A stretch of DNA of 64,000 nt from Nitrosomonas sp. (GTDB lineage Bacteria; Pseudomonadota; Gammaproteobacteria; Burkholderiales; Nitrosomonadaceae): NCBI GenBank assembly GCA_016703745.1, contig JADJBK010000006.1, positions 1,550,001 to 1,614,000 on the forward strand, read 5' to 3'. The notes beneath the pieces were generated by a model. The model was not told where the DNA came from, did no database searches, and worked only from the letters and a program-made list of their open reading frames with translations. Position 1 is the stretch's first letter. Each line of letters opens with the position of its first letter. A program made the translations under genes and the position numbers. Shown here piece by piece: positions 25,571-33,235 of this stretch.

Positions 25571-26962
25571 ATGCCAGCCTCGAAACTGAAAATTTATAAC
25601 ACGCTCGCCAGAGTCAAGCAGGAATTTGTGCCCATGACACCGGAAGAAGTCAAACTGTATGTCTGTGGCATGACAGTCTATGATTACTGTCATCTCGGCC
25701 ATGCAAGGGTGCTGGTAGTATTCGACAGCGTGGTGCGCTGGTTACAGACACTGGACCTTAAAGTAATTTACGTGCGCAATATCACGGATATTGACGACAA
25801 GATCATTCAGCGCGCGCTGACAAACGGAGAGTCCATCAGGAACCTGACTGATCGCTACATTCAGGCGATGCAGGAAGATGCGACTGCACTGGGTATCGCG
25901 TCACCTGATTTTGAACCGCGCGCGACCGAGTGCATTGACCATATGATTGCGATGATTACCGCACTGCTGGCAAAAAACCTCGCATATACCGCAGATAATG
26001 GCGATGTGTATTATGCCGTACACAATTTTCCATATTACGGCAAACTATCGGGCAAATCGCTGGAAGATCTGCGTGCAGGTGAGCGGGTAGAAATTGATGG
26101 GTACAAACGTGATCCACTCGATTTCGTTCTATGGAAGGCGGCCAAACCAGACGAGCCCAGTTGGGATTCGCCGTGGGGGAAAGGCCGCCCAGGCTGGCAT
26201 ATCGAATGCTCGGCGATGAGTGAACATTATCTCGGTGTGCAATTTGATATTCATGGTGGCGGCCAGGACTTGCAGTTCCCTCATCATGAAAACGAAATTG
26301 CCCAGAGCGAGGGAGTGCACGGCCACCAGCACGTCAATTACTGGATGCACAATGGCTTTGTGCGGGTAGACAATGAAAAAATGTCTAAATCACTCGGTAA
26401 TTTTTTTACGGTACGTGAGATATTGGCGCGCTATCAGCCTGAAGTGGTACGTTTTTTTATTCTGCGCGCGCATTATCGCAGCCCTCTCAATTATTCGGAT
26501 ACTCATCTGGACGACGCCAAAAATGCGTTGGAACGGCTTTATACCGCACTCAAAAATCACGATGGCGCAACAGTGGCGATTGACTGGGAGCATGATCCCT
26601 ACGCGCAGCGCTTTATGGCTGCAATGAACGATGATTTCAATACGCCAGAAGCAATAGCCGTACTGTTTGATCTGGCGAGTGAAGCAAATCGTACTGGCGA
26701 CATTCAATATGCCGCGCTACTAAAAACTTTGGGCGGCGTGCTCGGCCTGCTGCAGCAACCTCCCCAGCAGTTTTTTCAGCAACATACTCATTCACAAAGC
26801 GATGAACTGACGCAAGCAGCAATCGAACTCCTGATTCAAAAACGCATACAAGCGCGCCAGGATAAAGATTTCGCCAAAGCAGACACTTTGCGCCAGCAGT
26901 TAAGTGAAAATGGCATTATTCTCGAAGATGGCCCTCAAGGCACGACCTGGAAGCGAGCATAA
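25571..26962 (+). CDS. cysS: Cysteinyl-tRNA synthetase
   Basis: 463 residues from the ATG at 25571 (MPASKLKIYNTLARVKQ). An upstream in-frame start at 25478 would add 31 atypical residues. It charges tRNA-Cys. The class I HIGH-type motif is HLGHAR (about 37-42) and the KMSKS loop is KMSKSLGNFF near 270. Zinc ligands are provided by Cys in YVCGMTVYD, ECSAMSEHY and HHENEIAQSE. The C-terminal DALR domain ends with IILEDGPQGTTWKRA. It lies immediately upstream of the IS66 nest; 63 bp separate its stop from the IS end, so the coding region is undamaged. Confidence 0.97.
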   Translation: MPASKLKIYNTLARVKQEFVPMTPEEVKLYVCGMTVYDYCHLGHARVLVVFDSVVRWLQTLDLKVIYVRNITDIDDKIIQRALTNGESIRNLTDRYIQAMQEDATALGIASPDFEPRATECIDHMIAMITALLAKNLAYTADNGDVYYAVHNFPYYGKLSGKSLEDLRAGERVEIDGYKRDPLDFVLWKAAKPDEPSWDSPWGKGRPGWHIECSAMSEHYLGVQFDIHGGGQDLQFPHHENEIAQSEGVHGHQHVNYWMHNGFVRVDNEKMSKSLGNFFTVREILARYQPEVVRFFILRAHYRSPLNYSDTHLDDAKNALERLYTALKNHDGATVAIDWEHDPYAQRFMAAMNDDFNTPEAIAVLFDLASEANRTGDIQYAALLKTLGGVLGLLQQPPQQFFQQHTHSQSDELTQAAIELLIQKRIQARQDKDFAKADTLRQQLSENGIILEDGPQGTTWKRA

Positions 26963-27017
26963 CCAGAAATCACTACAGTGAGGCATGAGGGATGACACTG
27001 CAAGAGAGTAAATCCCG

Positions 27018-27025
27018 AAAATAAT
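27018..27025. repeat. Target site duplication, left copy (outer IS66 nest)
   Basis: AAAATAAT at 27018-27025 directly abuts the IS end starting at 27026 and recurs exactly at 32273-32280 after the far IS end. Eight base pairs is the usual IS66 duplication length. Confidence 0.9.
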
Positions 27026-27384
27026 GTAACCGTCCAACGCTCCCATCTACGCAATCACAATTTTCTGGATTATTCTCCTCTGCATTACCTTACAGGAGGA
27101 TAAGCCATGGCATTACAGGATGATAAGCAAAAGCATATCAGCAACTGGCAGGCGAGCGGTTTGTCGCAGGCAGCCTATTGTCGGGCGCGGGGGTTGAATG
27201 CGAAGACGTTTGGGAATTGGTTGCGCGCTCACCGGCGCGGGCGCGATGATATCAAGCTGCCAGCCTTGATTCCGGTTGCGATCAAGCCGACAGCAGCGTC
27301 AGTAGAAGTATTGCAGCTTCGCTGTCGCGGTACGCATGTGCTGGAATTACCACTGAGCGTTTCCCCGCGATGGTTGGGAGAATT
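27026..27384 (+). mobile_element. IS66 copy C, left fragment (older, interrupted copy)
   Basis: It begins with the 24-bp terminal repeat and contains the tnpA start and most of tnpA in plus orientation. It stops at GGAGAATT (27377-27384), the target duplicated by insertion of copy B. Its tnpA differs from copies A and B at three residues (Ala16 for Thr, Arg28 for Leu, Ala58 for Thr), whereas A and B are almost identical to each other. Copy C is therefore a diverged, probably older resident. Confidence 0.88.
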
Positions 27385-27388
27385 GTAA
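27107..27388 (+). pseudogene. tnpA: IS66 accessory protein TnpA, 3' end cut off by copy B
   Basis: The ATG at 27107 follows an AGGAGG site. 93 residues match intact TnpA of the neighbouring copies (helix-turn-helix-like KHISNWQASGLSQAAYCRARG, then FGNWLRAHRRGRDDIKLP), but the last codons (ELLSCLG in intact copies) are replaced where copy B begins. The missing tail resumes at 29787. The C-terminal loss is small, yet the operon downstream is destroyed, so the fragment is unlikely to act alone. Confidence 0.85.
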
Positions 27389-27405
27389 CCGTCCAACGCT
27401 CCCAT

Positions 27406-29007
27406 CTATCTTTCCTGCTGTTTAAGTGATTGAATGAACGCTGGTGTAAGTGGCAGCAATTCATCGATGCGGTTATTGGGCCAGGTCGGTAGTCTGGCGA
27501 GGGTGTCTGCAAGCCATGCGGCGGGATCGAGTTTGTTGAGTTGCGCGGTACCGAACAAGGTTTGAATGGCAGCGGCGCGTTGACCGGCACGTTCCGATCC
27601 GGTGAATAGCCAATTCTTTTTGCCGATTGCGATCGGGCGGATGGTGTTCTCCACCGGGTTGTTGTCGATCGGAAGAGAGCCGGTTTGTGCGTAGCGGATG
27701 AGACCTGGCCAGCGTCTGAGGGTATAGTCGAGTGCTTTGGCGGAGCCGCCGCCATTTGCGGTCTGGCTACGGGTTTGCATCAGCCAGTCATGCAATGCAT
27801 GCAGTGCGGGCAGGCTTCTGTCTGCCCGCAGTTGCAGACGATCTTCGATGCTCAGGTCTTTGCCTTCTGCTTCGATTGCGTATAAGACGCTGATGCGCTG
27901 TATCGCTGCCAATGCCATCGTGCTGGCATTGGCCTGGTACAGGTCAAAGAATTTGCGTCGCGCATGCGCCCAGCACGCCAATTCGACGCAAGGCGATGTG
28001 GCTGTGGAAAAAAGTGCTTTATACCCAGCATAGTCATCGACCATCAGGTGTCCTTGCCAATTTTGCAGAAAGTGCCGCGCATGCTGACCGCTACGGCCAG
28101 CTTGATAGTCGAAGACGATGATACGCGGCCCGGGTTCAAGATCATTGCTGCGGTAGGCCCACAGGTAGGCTTTACGGGTTTTGCCGCGACCGGGTTCCAA
28201 TTGTGCAACTGGTGTTTCATCGGCATGCAGCGTGTTGCCCTGCAGTAGATGCCAGGTTAGGCGATCGACCAATGGTTGCAGGGCTACGCCGGTACGGCCT
28301 ACCCATTCGGCCAGGGTGGAACGGGGCAGCGTGACCTGGTCACGGGCAGCAATCTGCTCCAGGCGATAAAGTGGCAGGTGATTCAGGTATTTGTTTGTCA
28401 TCACCCAGGCAAGCAGGCCCGGGGCGGCCATGCCGCCATCGATGACTGCCGGTGGCACGGGTTCTGCCGTGATGGTTTCACAGGATTTGCAGGCGTACTG
28501 TGGGCGAATGTGGCGATGAACGAAGAATCTGGCGGGTTCCACGTCAAGCTGCTCGGTGATGTCTTCTCTGATATTAGTCAGATCGCAACCGCATCGGTCA
28601 CATTGGCAGGATGCGGGTTCATGCCGGTGTTCGATGCGCGGCAGGTGATCTGGCAGCGGCTGACGACCGGCGCGGGTACGCGGCACTTTGGTGGCATTGG
28701 GGGTTGGTGTGCTGTTGATCTGTTCGATTTCAGCCTCAATGGCCGTGATATCGGTCAGCGCCGATTCTTCAAACAAAGAAAGCTGCCTGGGTGACAAGGC
28801 AGACAACGCTTCATTTTTCCTGCCAAATCGGATACGGCGCAGATGCGCCAATTCCAGGGTGAGCGCCTGAATCTTGAGTTCCAGCGCATAAACTGTCTGC
28901 TGTGTTTGCTGGGTCAGATCAAGCTGAAATGCCTGAACCAGATTGACCACCTGTTGTTTGGTGGCCGTATCGAGGTTGAGTTGATCCAGTTGCGCCAGTG
29001 AATTCAT
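27406..29007 (-). CDS. tnpC: IS66 family transposase TnpC (copy B)
   Basis: 533 residues from the ATG at 29007; a TTG at 29034 would add nine. An N-terminal helical, leucine-rich stretch (residues 20-75) is likely a coiled coil. A zinc-finger-like Cys cluster follows (CQCDRCGCDL, CKSCE). The catalytic DDE residues lie in LHADETPV, LMVDDYAGY and IDNNPVENTIRP. The C-terminal part ends in IDELLPLTPAFIQSL. It catalyses strand transfer for the element, with the help of TnpA and TnpB. The protein is identical to that of copy A and appears active. Confidence 0.95.
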   Translation of the reverse strand: MNSLAQLDQLNLDTATKQQVVNLVQAFQLDLTQQTQQTVYALELKIQALTLELAHLRRIRFGRKNEALSALSPRQLSLFEESALTDITAIEAEIEQINSTPTPNATKVPRTRAGRQPLPDHLPRIEHRHEPASCQCDRCGCDLTNIREDITEQLDVEPARFFVHRHIRPQYACKSCETITAEPVPPAVIDGGMAAPGLLAWVMTNKYLNHLPLYRLEQIAARDQVTLPRSTLAEWVGRTGVALQPLVDRLTWHLLQGNTLHADETPVAQLEPGRGKTRKAYLWAYRSNDLEPGPRIIVFDYQAGRSGQHARHFLQNWQGHLMVDDYAGYKALFSTATSPCVELACWAHARRKFFDLYQANASTMALAAIQRISVLYAIEAEGKDLSIEDRLQLRADRSLPALHALHDWLMQTRSQTANGGGSAKALDYTLRRWPGLIRYAQTGSLPIDNNPVENTIRPIAIGKKNWLFTGSERAGQRAAAIQTLFGTAQLNKLDPAAWLADTLARLPTWPNNRIDELLPLTPAFIQSLKQQER

Positions 29008-29070
29008 GAGATGAATTATACCACGAAATCGCAATCAACCGCCTGTTAATAAACAACTATTACATATTTT

Positions 29071-29421
29071 CTACACCTGAAAATGCCATTGTGGCCGCGC
29101 CGATAAACGCCGCCAGTCTACGCCGGCAATCAACCATTCCCACTGCGATAGCGCTAACTCGACACACGCCGCATCCTGCCTCGGCCAGACAAACCGCCCC
29201 TGATGCAGGCGGCGCTGACATAACCACACCCCCGTGCCATCCCACAGCAAGACCTTGATGCGATTGCCCGCGCGATTGCAGAATATGAACGCCGAACCCG
29301 CGCAGGGCGGGTGACCCAATACCTGCTGCACAATCATCGATAAGCCATCCATGCCGCGACGCATATCCACCGGATCGACCGCCAGCCAGATCTTACCCGC
29401 GTGCGCAATCAACCCAGACAT
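29071..29421 (-). CDS. tnpB: IS66 accessory protein TnpB (copy B)
   Basis: 116 residues from the ATG at 29421 (MSGLIAHAGKIWLAVDPVDM); an upstream in-frame start at 29442 adds seven. It has the IS66 Orf2 pattern: VDMRRGMDGL, then FIFCNRAGNRIKVLLWDGTGVWL. TnpB is required for transposition of this family, but its biochemical role is not known. The start overlaps the end of tnpA by 13 nt, so translation is coupled. 63 nt separate it from tnpC. Confidence 0.93.
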   Translation of the reverse strand: MSGLIAHAGKIWLAVDPVDMRRGMDGLSMIVQQVLGHPPCAGSAFIFCNRAGNRIKVLLWDGTGVWLCQRRLHQGRFVWPRQDAACVELALSQWEWLIAGVDWRRLSARPQWHFQV

Positions 29422-29705
29422 GACAGCAATTCTCCCAGCCATCGCGGGGAAACGCTCAGTGGTAATTCCAGCACATGCGTACCGCGACAGCGAAGCTGCA
29501 ATACTTCCACTGACGCCGCTGTCGGCTTGATCGTAACCGGAATCAAGGCTGGCAGCTTGATATCATCGCGCCCACGCCGGTGAGCGCGCAACCAATTCCC
29601 AAACGTCTTCGCATTCAACCCGAGCGCCCGGCAATAGGCTGCCTGCGACAAACCGCTCGTTTGCCAGTTGCTGATATGCTTTTGCTTATCATCCTGTAAT
29701 GCCAT
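29409..29705 (-). CDS. tnpA: IS66 accessory protein TnpA (copy B)
   Basis: 98 residues with an N-terminal helix-turn-helix-like region (HISNWQTSGLSQAAYCRALG), probably for binding the element ends. The ATG at 29705 follows an AGGAGG site 6-7 nt upstream. It is the first gene of the tnpA-tnpB-tnpC operon and overlaps tnpB by 13 nt. It is identical in protein sequence to the copy A version. Confidence 0.92.
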   Translation of the reverse strand: MALQDDKQKHISNWQTSGLSQAAYCRALGLNAKTFGNWLRAHRRGRDDIKLPALIPVTIKPTAASVEVLQLRCRGTHVLELPLSVSPRWLGELLSCLG

Positions 29706-29786
29706 GGCTTATCCTCCTGTAAGGTAATGCAGAGGAGAATAATCCAGAAAATTGTGATTGCGTAGATGGGAGCGTTGGACGGTTAC

Positions 29787-29870
29787 GGAGAATTGCTGTC
29801 ATGTCTGGGTTGATTGCGCACGCGGGTAAAATCTGGCTGGCGGTCGATCCGGTGGATATGCGTCGCGGCA
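29787..29870 (+). mobile_element. tnpB: IS66 copy C, middle fragment with tnpB start
   Basis: An 84-bp remnant. It starts with the GGAGAATT duplication, holds the tnpA tail and the tnpB start (ATG at 29801, MSGLIAHAGKIWLAVDPVDM and two or three more codons), and stops at GCGTCGCGGCA, where copy A begins. The remaining 1.9 kb of copy C (the rest of tnpB, tnpC and the far end) is absent from the window. Confidence 0.88.
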
Positions 29871-29891
29871 GTAACCGTCCAACGCTCCCAT

Positions 29892-31493
29892 CTATCTTTC
29901 CTGCTGTTTAAGTGATTGAATGAACGCTGGTGTAAGTGGCAGCAATTCATCGATGCGGTTATTGGGCCAGGTCGGTAGTCTGGCGAGGGTGTCTGCAAGC
30001 CATGCGGCGGGATCGAGTTTGTTGAGTTGCGCGGTACCGAACAAGGTTTGAATGGCAGCGGCGCGTTGACCGGCACGTTCCGATCCGGTGAATAGCCAAT
30101 TCTTTTTGCCGATTGCGATCGGGCGGATGGTGTTCTCCACCGGGTTGTTGTCGATCGGAAGAGAGCCGGTTTGTGCGTAGCGGATGAGACCTGGCCAGCG
30201 TCTGAGGGTATAGTCGAGTGCTTTGGCGGAGCCGCCGCCATTTGCGGTCTGGCTACGGGTTTGCATCAGCCAGTCATGCAATGCATGCAGTGCGGGCAGG
30301 CTTCTGTCTGCCCGCAGTTGCAGACGATCTTCGATGCTCAGGTCTTTGCCTTCTGCTTCGATTGCGTATAAGACGCTGATGCGCTGTATCGCTGCCAATG
30401 CCATCGTGCTGGCATTGGCCTGGTACAGGTCAAAGAATTTGCGTCGCGCATGCGCCCAGCACGCCAATTCGACGCAAGGCGATGTGGCTGTGGAAAAAAG
30501 TGCTTTATACCCAGCATAGTCATCGACCATCAGGTGTCCTTGCCAATTTTGCAGAAAGTGCCGCGCATGCTGACCGCTACGGCCAGCTTGATAGTCGAAG
30601 ACGATGATACGCGGCCCGGGTTCAAGATCATTGCTGCGGTAGGCCCACAGGTAGGCTTTACGGGTTTTGCCGCGACCGGGTTCCAATTGTGCAACTGGTG
30701 TTTCATCGGCATGCAGCGTGTTGCCCTGCAGTAGATGCCAGGTTAGGCGATCGACCAATGGTTGCAGGGCTACGCCGGTACGGCCTACCCATTCGGCCAG
30801 GGTGGAACGGGGCAGCGTGACCTGGTCACGGGCAGCAATCTGCTCCAGGCGATAAAGTGGCAGGTGATTCAGGTATTTGTTTGTCATCACCCAGGCAAGC
30901 AGGCCCGGGGCGGCCATGCCGCCATCGATGACTGCCGGTGGCACGGGTTCTGCCGTGATGGTTTCACAGGATTTGCAGGCGTACTGTGGGCGAATGTGGC
31001 GATGAACGAAGAATCTGGCGGGTTCCACGTCGAGCTGCTCGGTGATGTCTTCTCTGATATTAGTCAGATCGCAACCGCATCGGTCACATTGGCAGGATGC
31101 GGGTTCATGCCGGTGTTCGATGCGCGGCAGGTGATCTGGCAGCGGCTGACGACCGGCGCGGGTACGCGGCACTTTGGTGGCATTGGGGGTTGGTGTGCTG
31201 TTGATCTGTTCGATTTCAGCCTCAATGGCCGTGATATCGGTCAGCGCCGATTCTTCAAACAAAGAAAGCTGCCTGGGTGACAAGGCAGACAACGCTTCAT
31301 TTTTCCTGCCAAATCGGATACGGCGCAGATGCGCCAATTCCAGGGTGAGCGCCTGAATCTTGAGTTCCAGCGCATAAACTGTCTGCTGTGTTTGCTGGGT
31401 CAGATCAAGCTGAAATGCCTGAACCAGATTGACCACCTGTTGTTTGGTGGCCGTATCGAGGTTGAGTTGATCCAGTTGCGCCAGTGAATTCAT
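29892..31493 (-). CDS. tnpC: IS66 family transposase TnpC (copy A)
   Basis: 533 residues from the ATG at 31493, identical in protein to the copy B transposase. The zinc-finger-like Cys cluster and the DDE residues (LHADETPV, LMVDDYAGY, IDNNPVENTIRP) are present. One synonymous base differs from copy B (a Leu codon within QLDVEP). It appears competent, and two functional copies in opposite genomic contexts allow homologous recombination between them. Confidence 0.95.
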   Translation of the reverse strand: MNSLAQLDQLNLDTATKQQVVNLVQAFQLDLTQQTQQTVYALELKIQALTLELAHLRRIRFGRKNEALSALSPRQLSLFEESALTDITAIEAEIEQINSTPTPNATKVPRTRAGRQPLPDHLPRIEHRHEPASCQCDRCGCDLTNIREDITEQLDVEPARFFVHRHIRPQYACKSCETITAEPVPPAVIDGGMAAPGLLAWVMTNKYLNHLPLYRLEQIAARDQVTLPRSTLAEWVGRTGVALQPLVDRLTWHLLQGNTLHADETPVAQLEPGRGKTRKAYLWAYRSNDLEPGPRIIVFDYQAGRSGQHARHFLQNWQGHLMVDDYAGYKALFSTATSPCVELACWAHARRKFFDLYQANASTMALAAIQRISVLYAIEAEGKDLSIEDRLQLRADRSLPALHALHDWLMQTRSQTANGGGSAKALDYTLRRWPGLIRYAQTGSLPIDNNPVENTIRPIAIGKKNWLFTGSERAGQRAAAIQTLFGTAQLNKLDPAAWLADTLARLPTWPNNRIDELLPLTPAFIQSLKQQER

Positions 31494-31556
31494 GAGATGA
31501 ATTATACCACGAAATCGCAATCAACCGCCTGTTAATAAACAACTATTACATATTTT

Positions 31557-31907
31557 CTACACCTGAAAATGCCATTGTGGCCGCGCCGATAAACGCCGCC
31601 AGTCTACGCCGGCAATCAACCATTCCCACTGCGATAGCGCTAACTCGACACACGCCGCATCCTGCCTCGGCCAGACAAACCGCCCCTGATGCAGGCGGCG
31701 CTGACATAACCACACCCCCGTGCCATCCCACAGCAAGACCTTGATGCGATTGCCCGCGCGATTGCAGAATATGAACGCCGAACCCGCGCAGGGCGGGTGA
31801 CCCAATACCTGCTGCACAATCATCGATAAGCCATCCATGCCGCGACGCATATCCACCGGATCGACCGCCAGCCAGATCTTACCCGCGTGCGCAATCAACC
31901 CAGACAT
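31557..31907 (-). CDS. tnpB: IS66 accessory protein TnpB (copy A)
   Basis: 116 residues from the ATG at 31907, identical to the copy B protein. The VDMRRGMDGL and NRAGNRIKVLLWDGTG motifs mark the IS66 Orf2 family. It overlaps the tnpA 3' end by 13 nt and precedes tnpC by 63 nt. Confidence 0.93.
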   Translation of the reverse strand: MSGLIAHAGKIWLAVDPVDMRRGMDGLSMIVQQVLGHPPCAGSAFIFCNRAGNRIKVLLWDGTGVWLCQRRLHQGRFVWPRQDAACVELALSQWEWLIAGVDWRRLSARPQWHFQV

Positions 31908-32191
31908 GACAGCAATTCTCCCAGCCATCGCGGGGAAACGCTCAGTGGTAATTCCAGCACATGCGTACCGCGACAGCGAAGCTGCAATACTTCCACTGAC
32001 GCCGCTGTCGGCTTGATCGTAACCGGAATCAAGGCTGGCAGCTTGATATCATCGCGCCCACGCCGGTGAGCGCGCAACCAATTCCCAAACGTCTTCGCAT
32101 TCAACCCGAGCGCCCGGCAATAGGCTGCCTGCGACAAACCGCTCGTTTGCCAGTTGCTGATATGCTTTTGCTTATCATCCTGTAATGCCAT
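31895..32191 (-). CDS. tnpA: IS66 accessory protein TnpA (copy A)
   Basis: 98 residues, the first gene of this copy. The protein equals that of copy B. The leader reads ATAAACC before the ATG, where copies B and C read ATAAGCC, a useful marker to tell the copies apart. An AGGAGG ribosome site lies upstream. The promoter should lie within the terminal 80 bp of the element. Confidence 0.92.
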   Translation of the reverse strand: MALQDDKQKHISNWQTSGLSQAAYCRALGLNAKTFGNWLRAHRRGRDDIKLPALIPVTIKPTAASVEVLQLRCRGTHVLELPLSVSPRWLGELLSCLG

Positions 32192-32272
32192 GGTTTATCC
32201 TCCTGTAAGGTAATGCAGAGGAGAATAATCCAGAAAATTGTGATTGCGTAGATGGGAGCGTTGGACGGTTAC

Positions 32273-32280
32273 AAAATAAT
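32273..32280. repeat. Target site duplication, right copy (outer IS66 nest)
   Basis: AAAATAAT directly after the IS end at 32272, identical to 27018-27025. Confidence 0.9.
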
Positions 32281-32287
32281 GGGGCTT

Positions 32288-32321
32288 AAACTTATTCGTA
32301 CAGCGCCTGACGAATAAGTTT
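32288..32321. terminator. Perfect 12-bp inverted repeat 3' of pyrF
   Basis: AAACTTATTCGT (32288-32299) and ACGAATAAGTTT (32310-32321) flank a 10-nt loop. The pyrF stop codon begins at 32325 on the minus strand, so the hairpin follows pyrF directly. In that direction the stem ends in AAGTTT and is followed by TTTAAGCCCC, only a short T tract. It was probably a bidirectional terminator for the convergent cysS and pyrF before the IS nest separated them. Confidence 0.6.
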
Positions 32322-32324
32322 GGA

Positions 32325-33056
32325 CTATGTGGAATATATTTCCCGGTTAATTTTTTCCAGGATTTTCAGCGGCTCGGCTGCCTGCGTAATTGGACGCCCG
32401 ATTACAAGGTAATCAGCGCCATTTCGTATTGCTTGATGTGGTGTCGCGACTCTAACCTGATCATTCCGGTCACCGTCGGCAAGTCGAATCCCTGGAGTAA
32501 CCAGTAAAAACCCTCCTGTTAGGCCTGACGACCGCAACTGCGCAGCTTCCAACGCTGAGCAAACTACCCCGTCAAGCTCGCACTGCTGCGCTAACAGAGC
32601 GAGTCGATGGACTATCTGTACCGGAGTACCAAATAAACCAATCTCATCAAGATCTTCACGCTGCAAACTGGTTAGTAGCGTAACTGCGATCAGTTTGATA
32701 TTTTTTTTATGCAAGGCTTCGCGACAGGATAACAACATCTTCTTGCCACCCAGTGCATGAACGTTAATCATCCACACACCAAGCGCCGCTGCTGCTGCAC
32801 ACGCCGAGGCTGCTGTATTGGGAATATCGTGAAATTTTAAGTCGAGAAATATCTCAAAGTCCAGTCGCATCAATTCCTCAATCAATTGTGGGCCGGCACG
32901 AGTAAACAGTTCCTTCCCCACTTTTATGCGACAAAGGCTGCGATCCAATCGTCTCGCAAATTCCAATGCTTCTACCTGACCAGGGAAATCAAGCGCCACA
33001 ATAATACGAGGATCGCCCACACTTATTTCCGGTTCTGTAATTGTTGTACCAAACAA
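32325..33056 (-). CDS. pyrF: Orotidine 5'-phosphate decarboxylase
   Basis: 243 residues. It catalyses the last step of UMP synthesis. The strand-end motif IIVALDFPG, the catalytic block FLDLKFHDIPNT near residue 72 (Asp-Lys-Asp network), and the phosphate-binding LLVTPGIRLA and ADYLVIGRPITQA are present. The ATG at 33056 lies inside the end of lapA (34-nt overlap), implying translational coupling. It ends the minus-strand block aroA-cmk-rpsA-ihfB-lapA-pyrF. carAB, for an earlier step of the same pathway, is about 18 kb away. Confidence 0.97.
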   Translation of the reverse strand: MFGTTITEPEISVGDPRIIVALDFPGQVEALEFARRLDRSLCRIKVGKELFTRAGPQLIEELMRLDFEIFLDLKFHDIPNTAASACAAAAALGVWMINVHALGGKKMLLSCREALHKKNIKLIAVTLLTSLQREDLDEIGLFGTPVQIVHRLALLAQQCELDGVVCSALEAAQLRSSGLTGGFLLVTPGIRLADGDRNDQVRVATPHQAIRNGADYLVIGRPITQAAEPLKILEKINREIYST

Positions 33057-33235
33057 GAAAAATAGCCGCAGAAGCTACCAGCAAAAAAACAGATAAATAA
33101 AATGACAATCATGGGTAATTCCCACTCGATACCGAAATAATAATGTATCGCTGTCATCTCCGAATTTTTTACCGCAAAACTGAGCAACAGGAAGAAAATG
33201 GCCAAGCGTAGTAATGTAGTCAGCATGCGTGTCAT
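33023..33235 (-). CDS. lapA: LapA/DUF1049 small membrane protein
   Basis: 70 residues with two membrane helices (about 8-24 and 40-60), the conserved VKNSEMTAIHYYFG segment between them, and a GSFCGYFSCL motif, as in LapA/YciS. LapA works with LapB in controlling lipopolysaccharide synthesis. Here it overlaps pyrF directly, and no lapB-like tetratricopeptide gene is between them, unlike E. coli lapA-lapB-pyrF. It lies 273 bp downstream of ihfB. Confidence 0.82.
   Translation of the reverse strand: MTRMLTTLLRLAIFFLLLSFAVKNSEMTAIHYYFGIEWELPMIVILFICFFAGSFCGYFSCLVQQLQNRK

Larger units (their letters stand above)
27385..29786 (-). mobile_element. IS66-family element, intact copy B
   Basis: 2,402 bp on the minus strand. 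Perfect 24-bp terminal inverted repeats start GTAACCGTCC at 27385 and end GGACGGTTAC at 29786. An 8-bp direct repeat, GGAGAATT, lies on both sides (27377-27384 and 29787-29794), proving insertion into the tnpA/tnpB junction of copy C. It carries tnpA, tnpB and tnpC, all open. It differs from copy A at only two positions that I noticed, 28549-28560 (one silent base in tnpC) and the tnpA leader, so the duplication is recent. Confidence 0.95.
27026..32272. mobile_element. Nested IS66-family assembly (two intact copies plus fragments of a third)
   Basis: A 5,247-bp block bounded by inverted copies of the IS terminal repeat that begins GTAACCGTCCAACG. Both outer ends are the tnpA-side end of the element (the terminal repeat followed by CGCAATCACAA). 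Contents from left to right: the tnpA half of copy C (27026-27384, plus strand); intact copy B (27385-29786, minus); an 84-bp piece of copy C (29787-29870) with the start of tnpB; and intact copy A (29871-32272, minus). The rest of copy C is missing. The whole block is flanked by AAAATAAT. It inserted between the convergent genes cysS and pyrF and breaks neither. Confidence 0.92.
29871..32272 (-). mobile_element. IS66-family element, intact copy A
   Basis: 2,402 bp on the minus strand, the same length and gene content as copy B, with the same 24-bp terminal repeats. It abuts the copy C remnant at 29870 and the outer AAAATAAT at 32273. Its own target duplication should be TCGCGGCA (29863-29870), but no second copy is found on the right. 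The flank was therefore lost by deletion, or the assembly moved as a unit. Confidence 0.94.

Noticed and set aside
28276..28794. 172-codon plus-strand frame inside the IS66 transposase gene (and its twin at 30762-31280)
   Set aside because: It lies antisense to tnpC, repeats in both copies because the element repeats, and has low-complexity, non-family-like composition. It is a shadow of tnpC.
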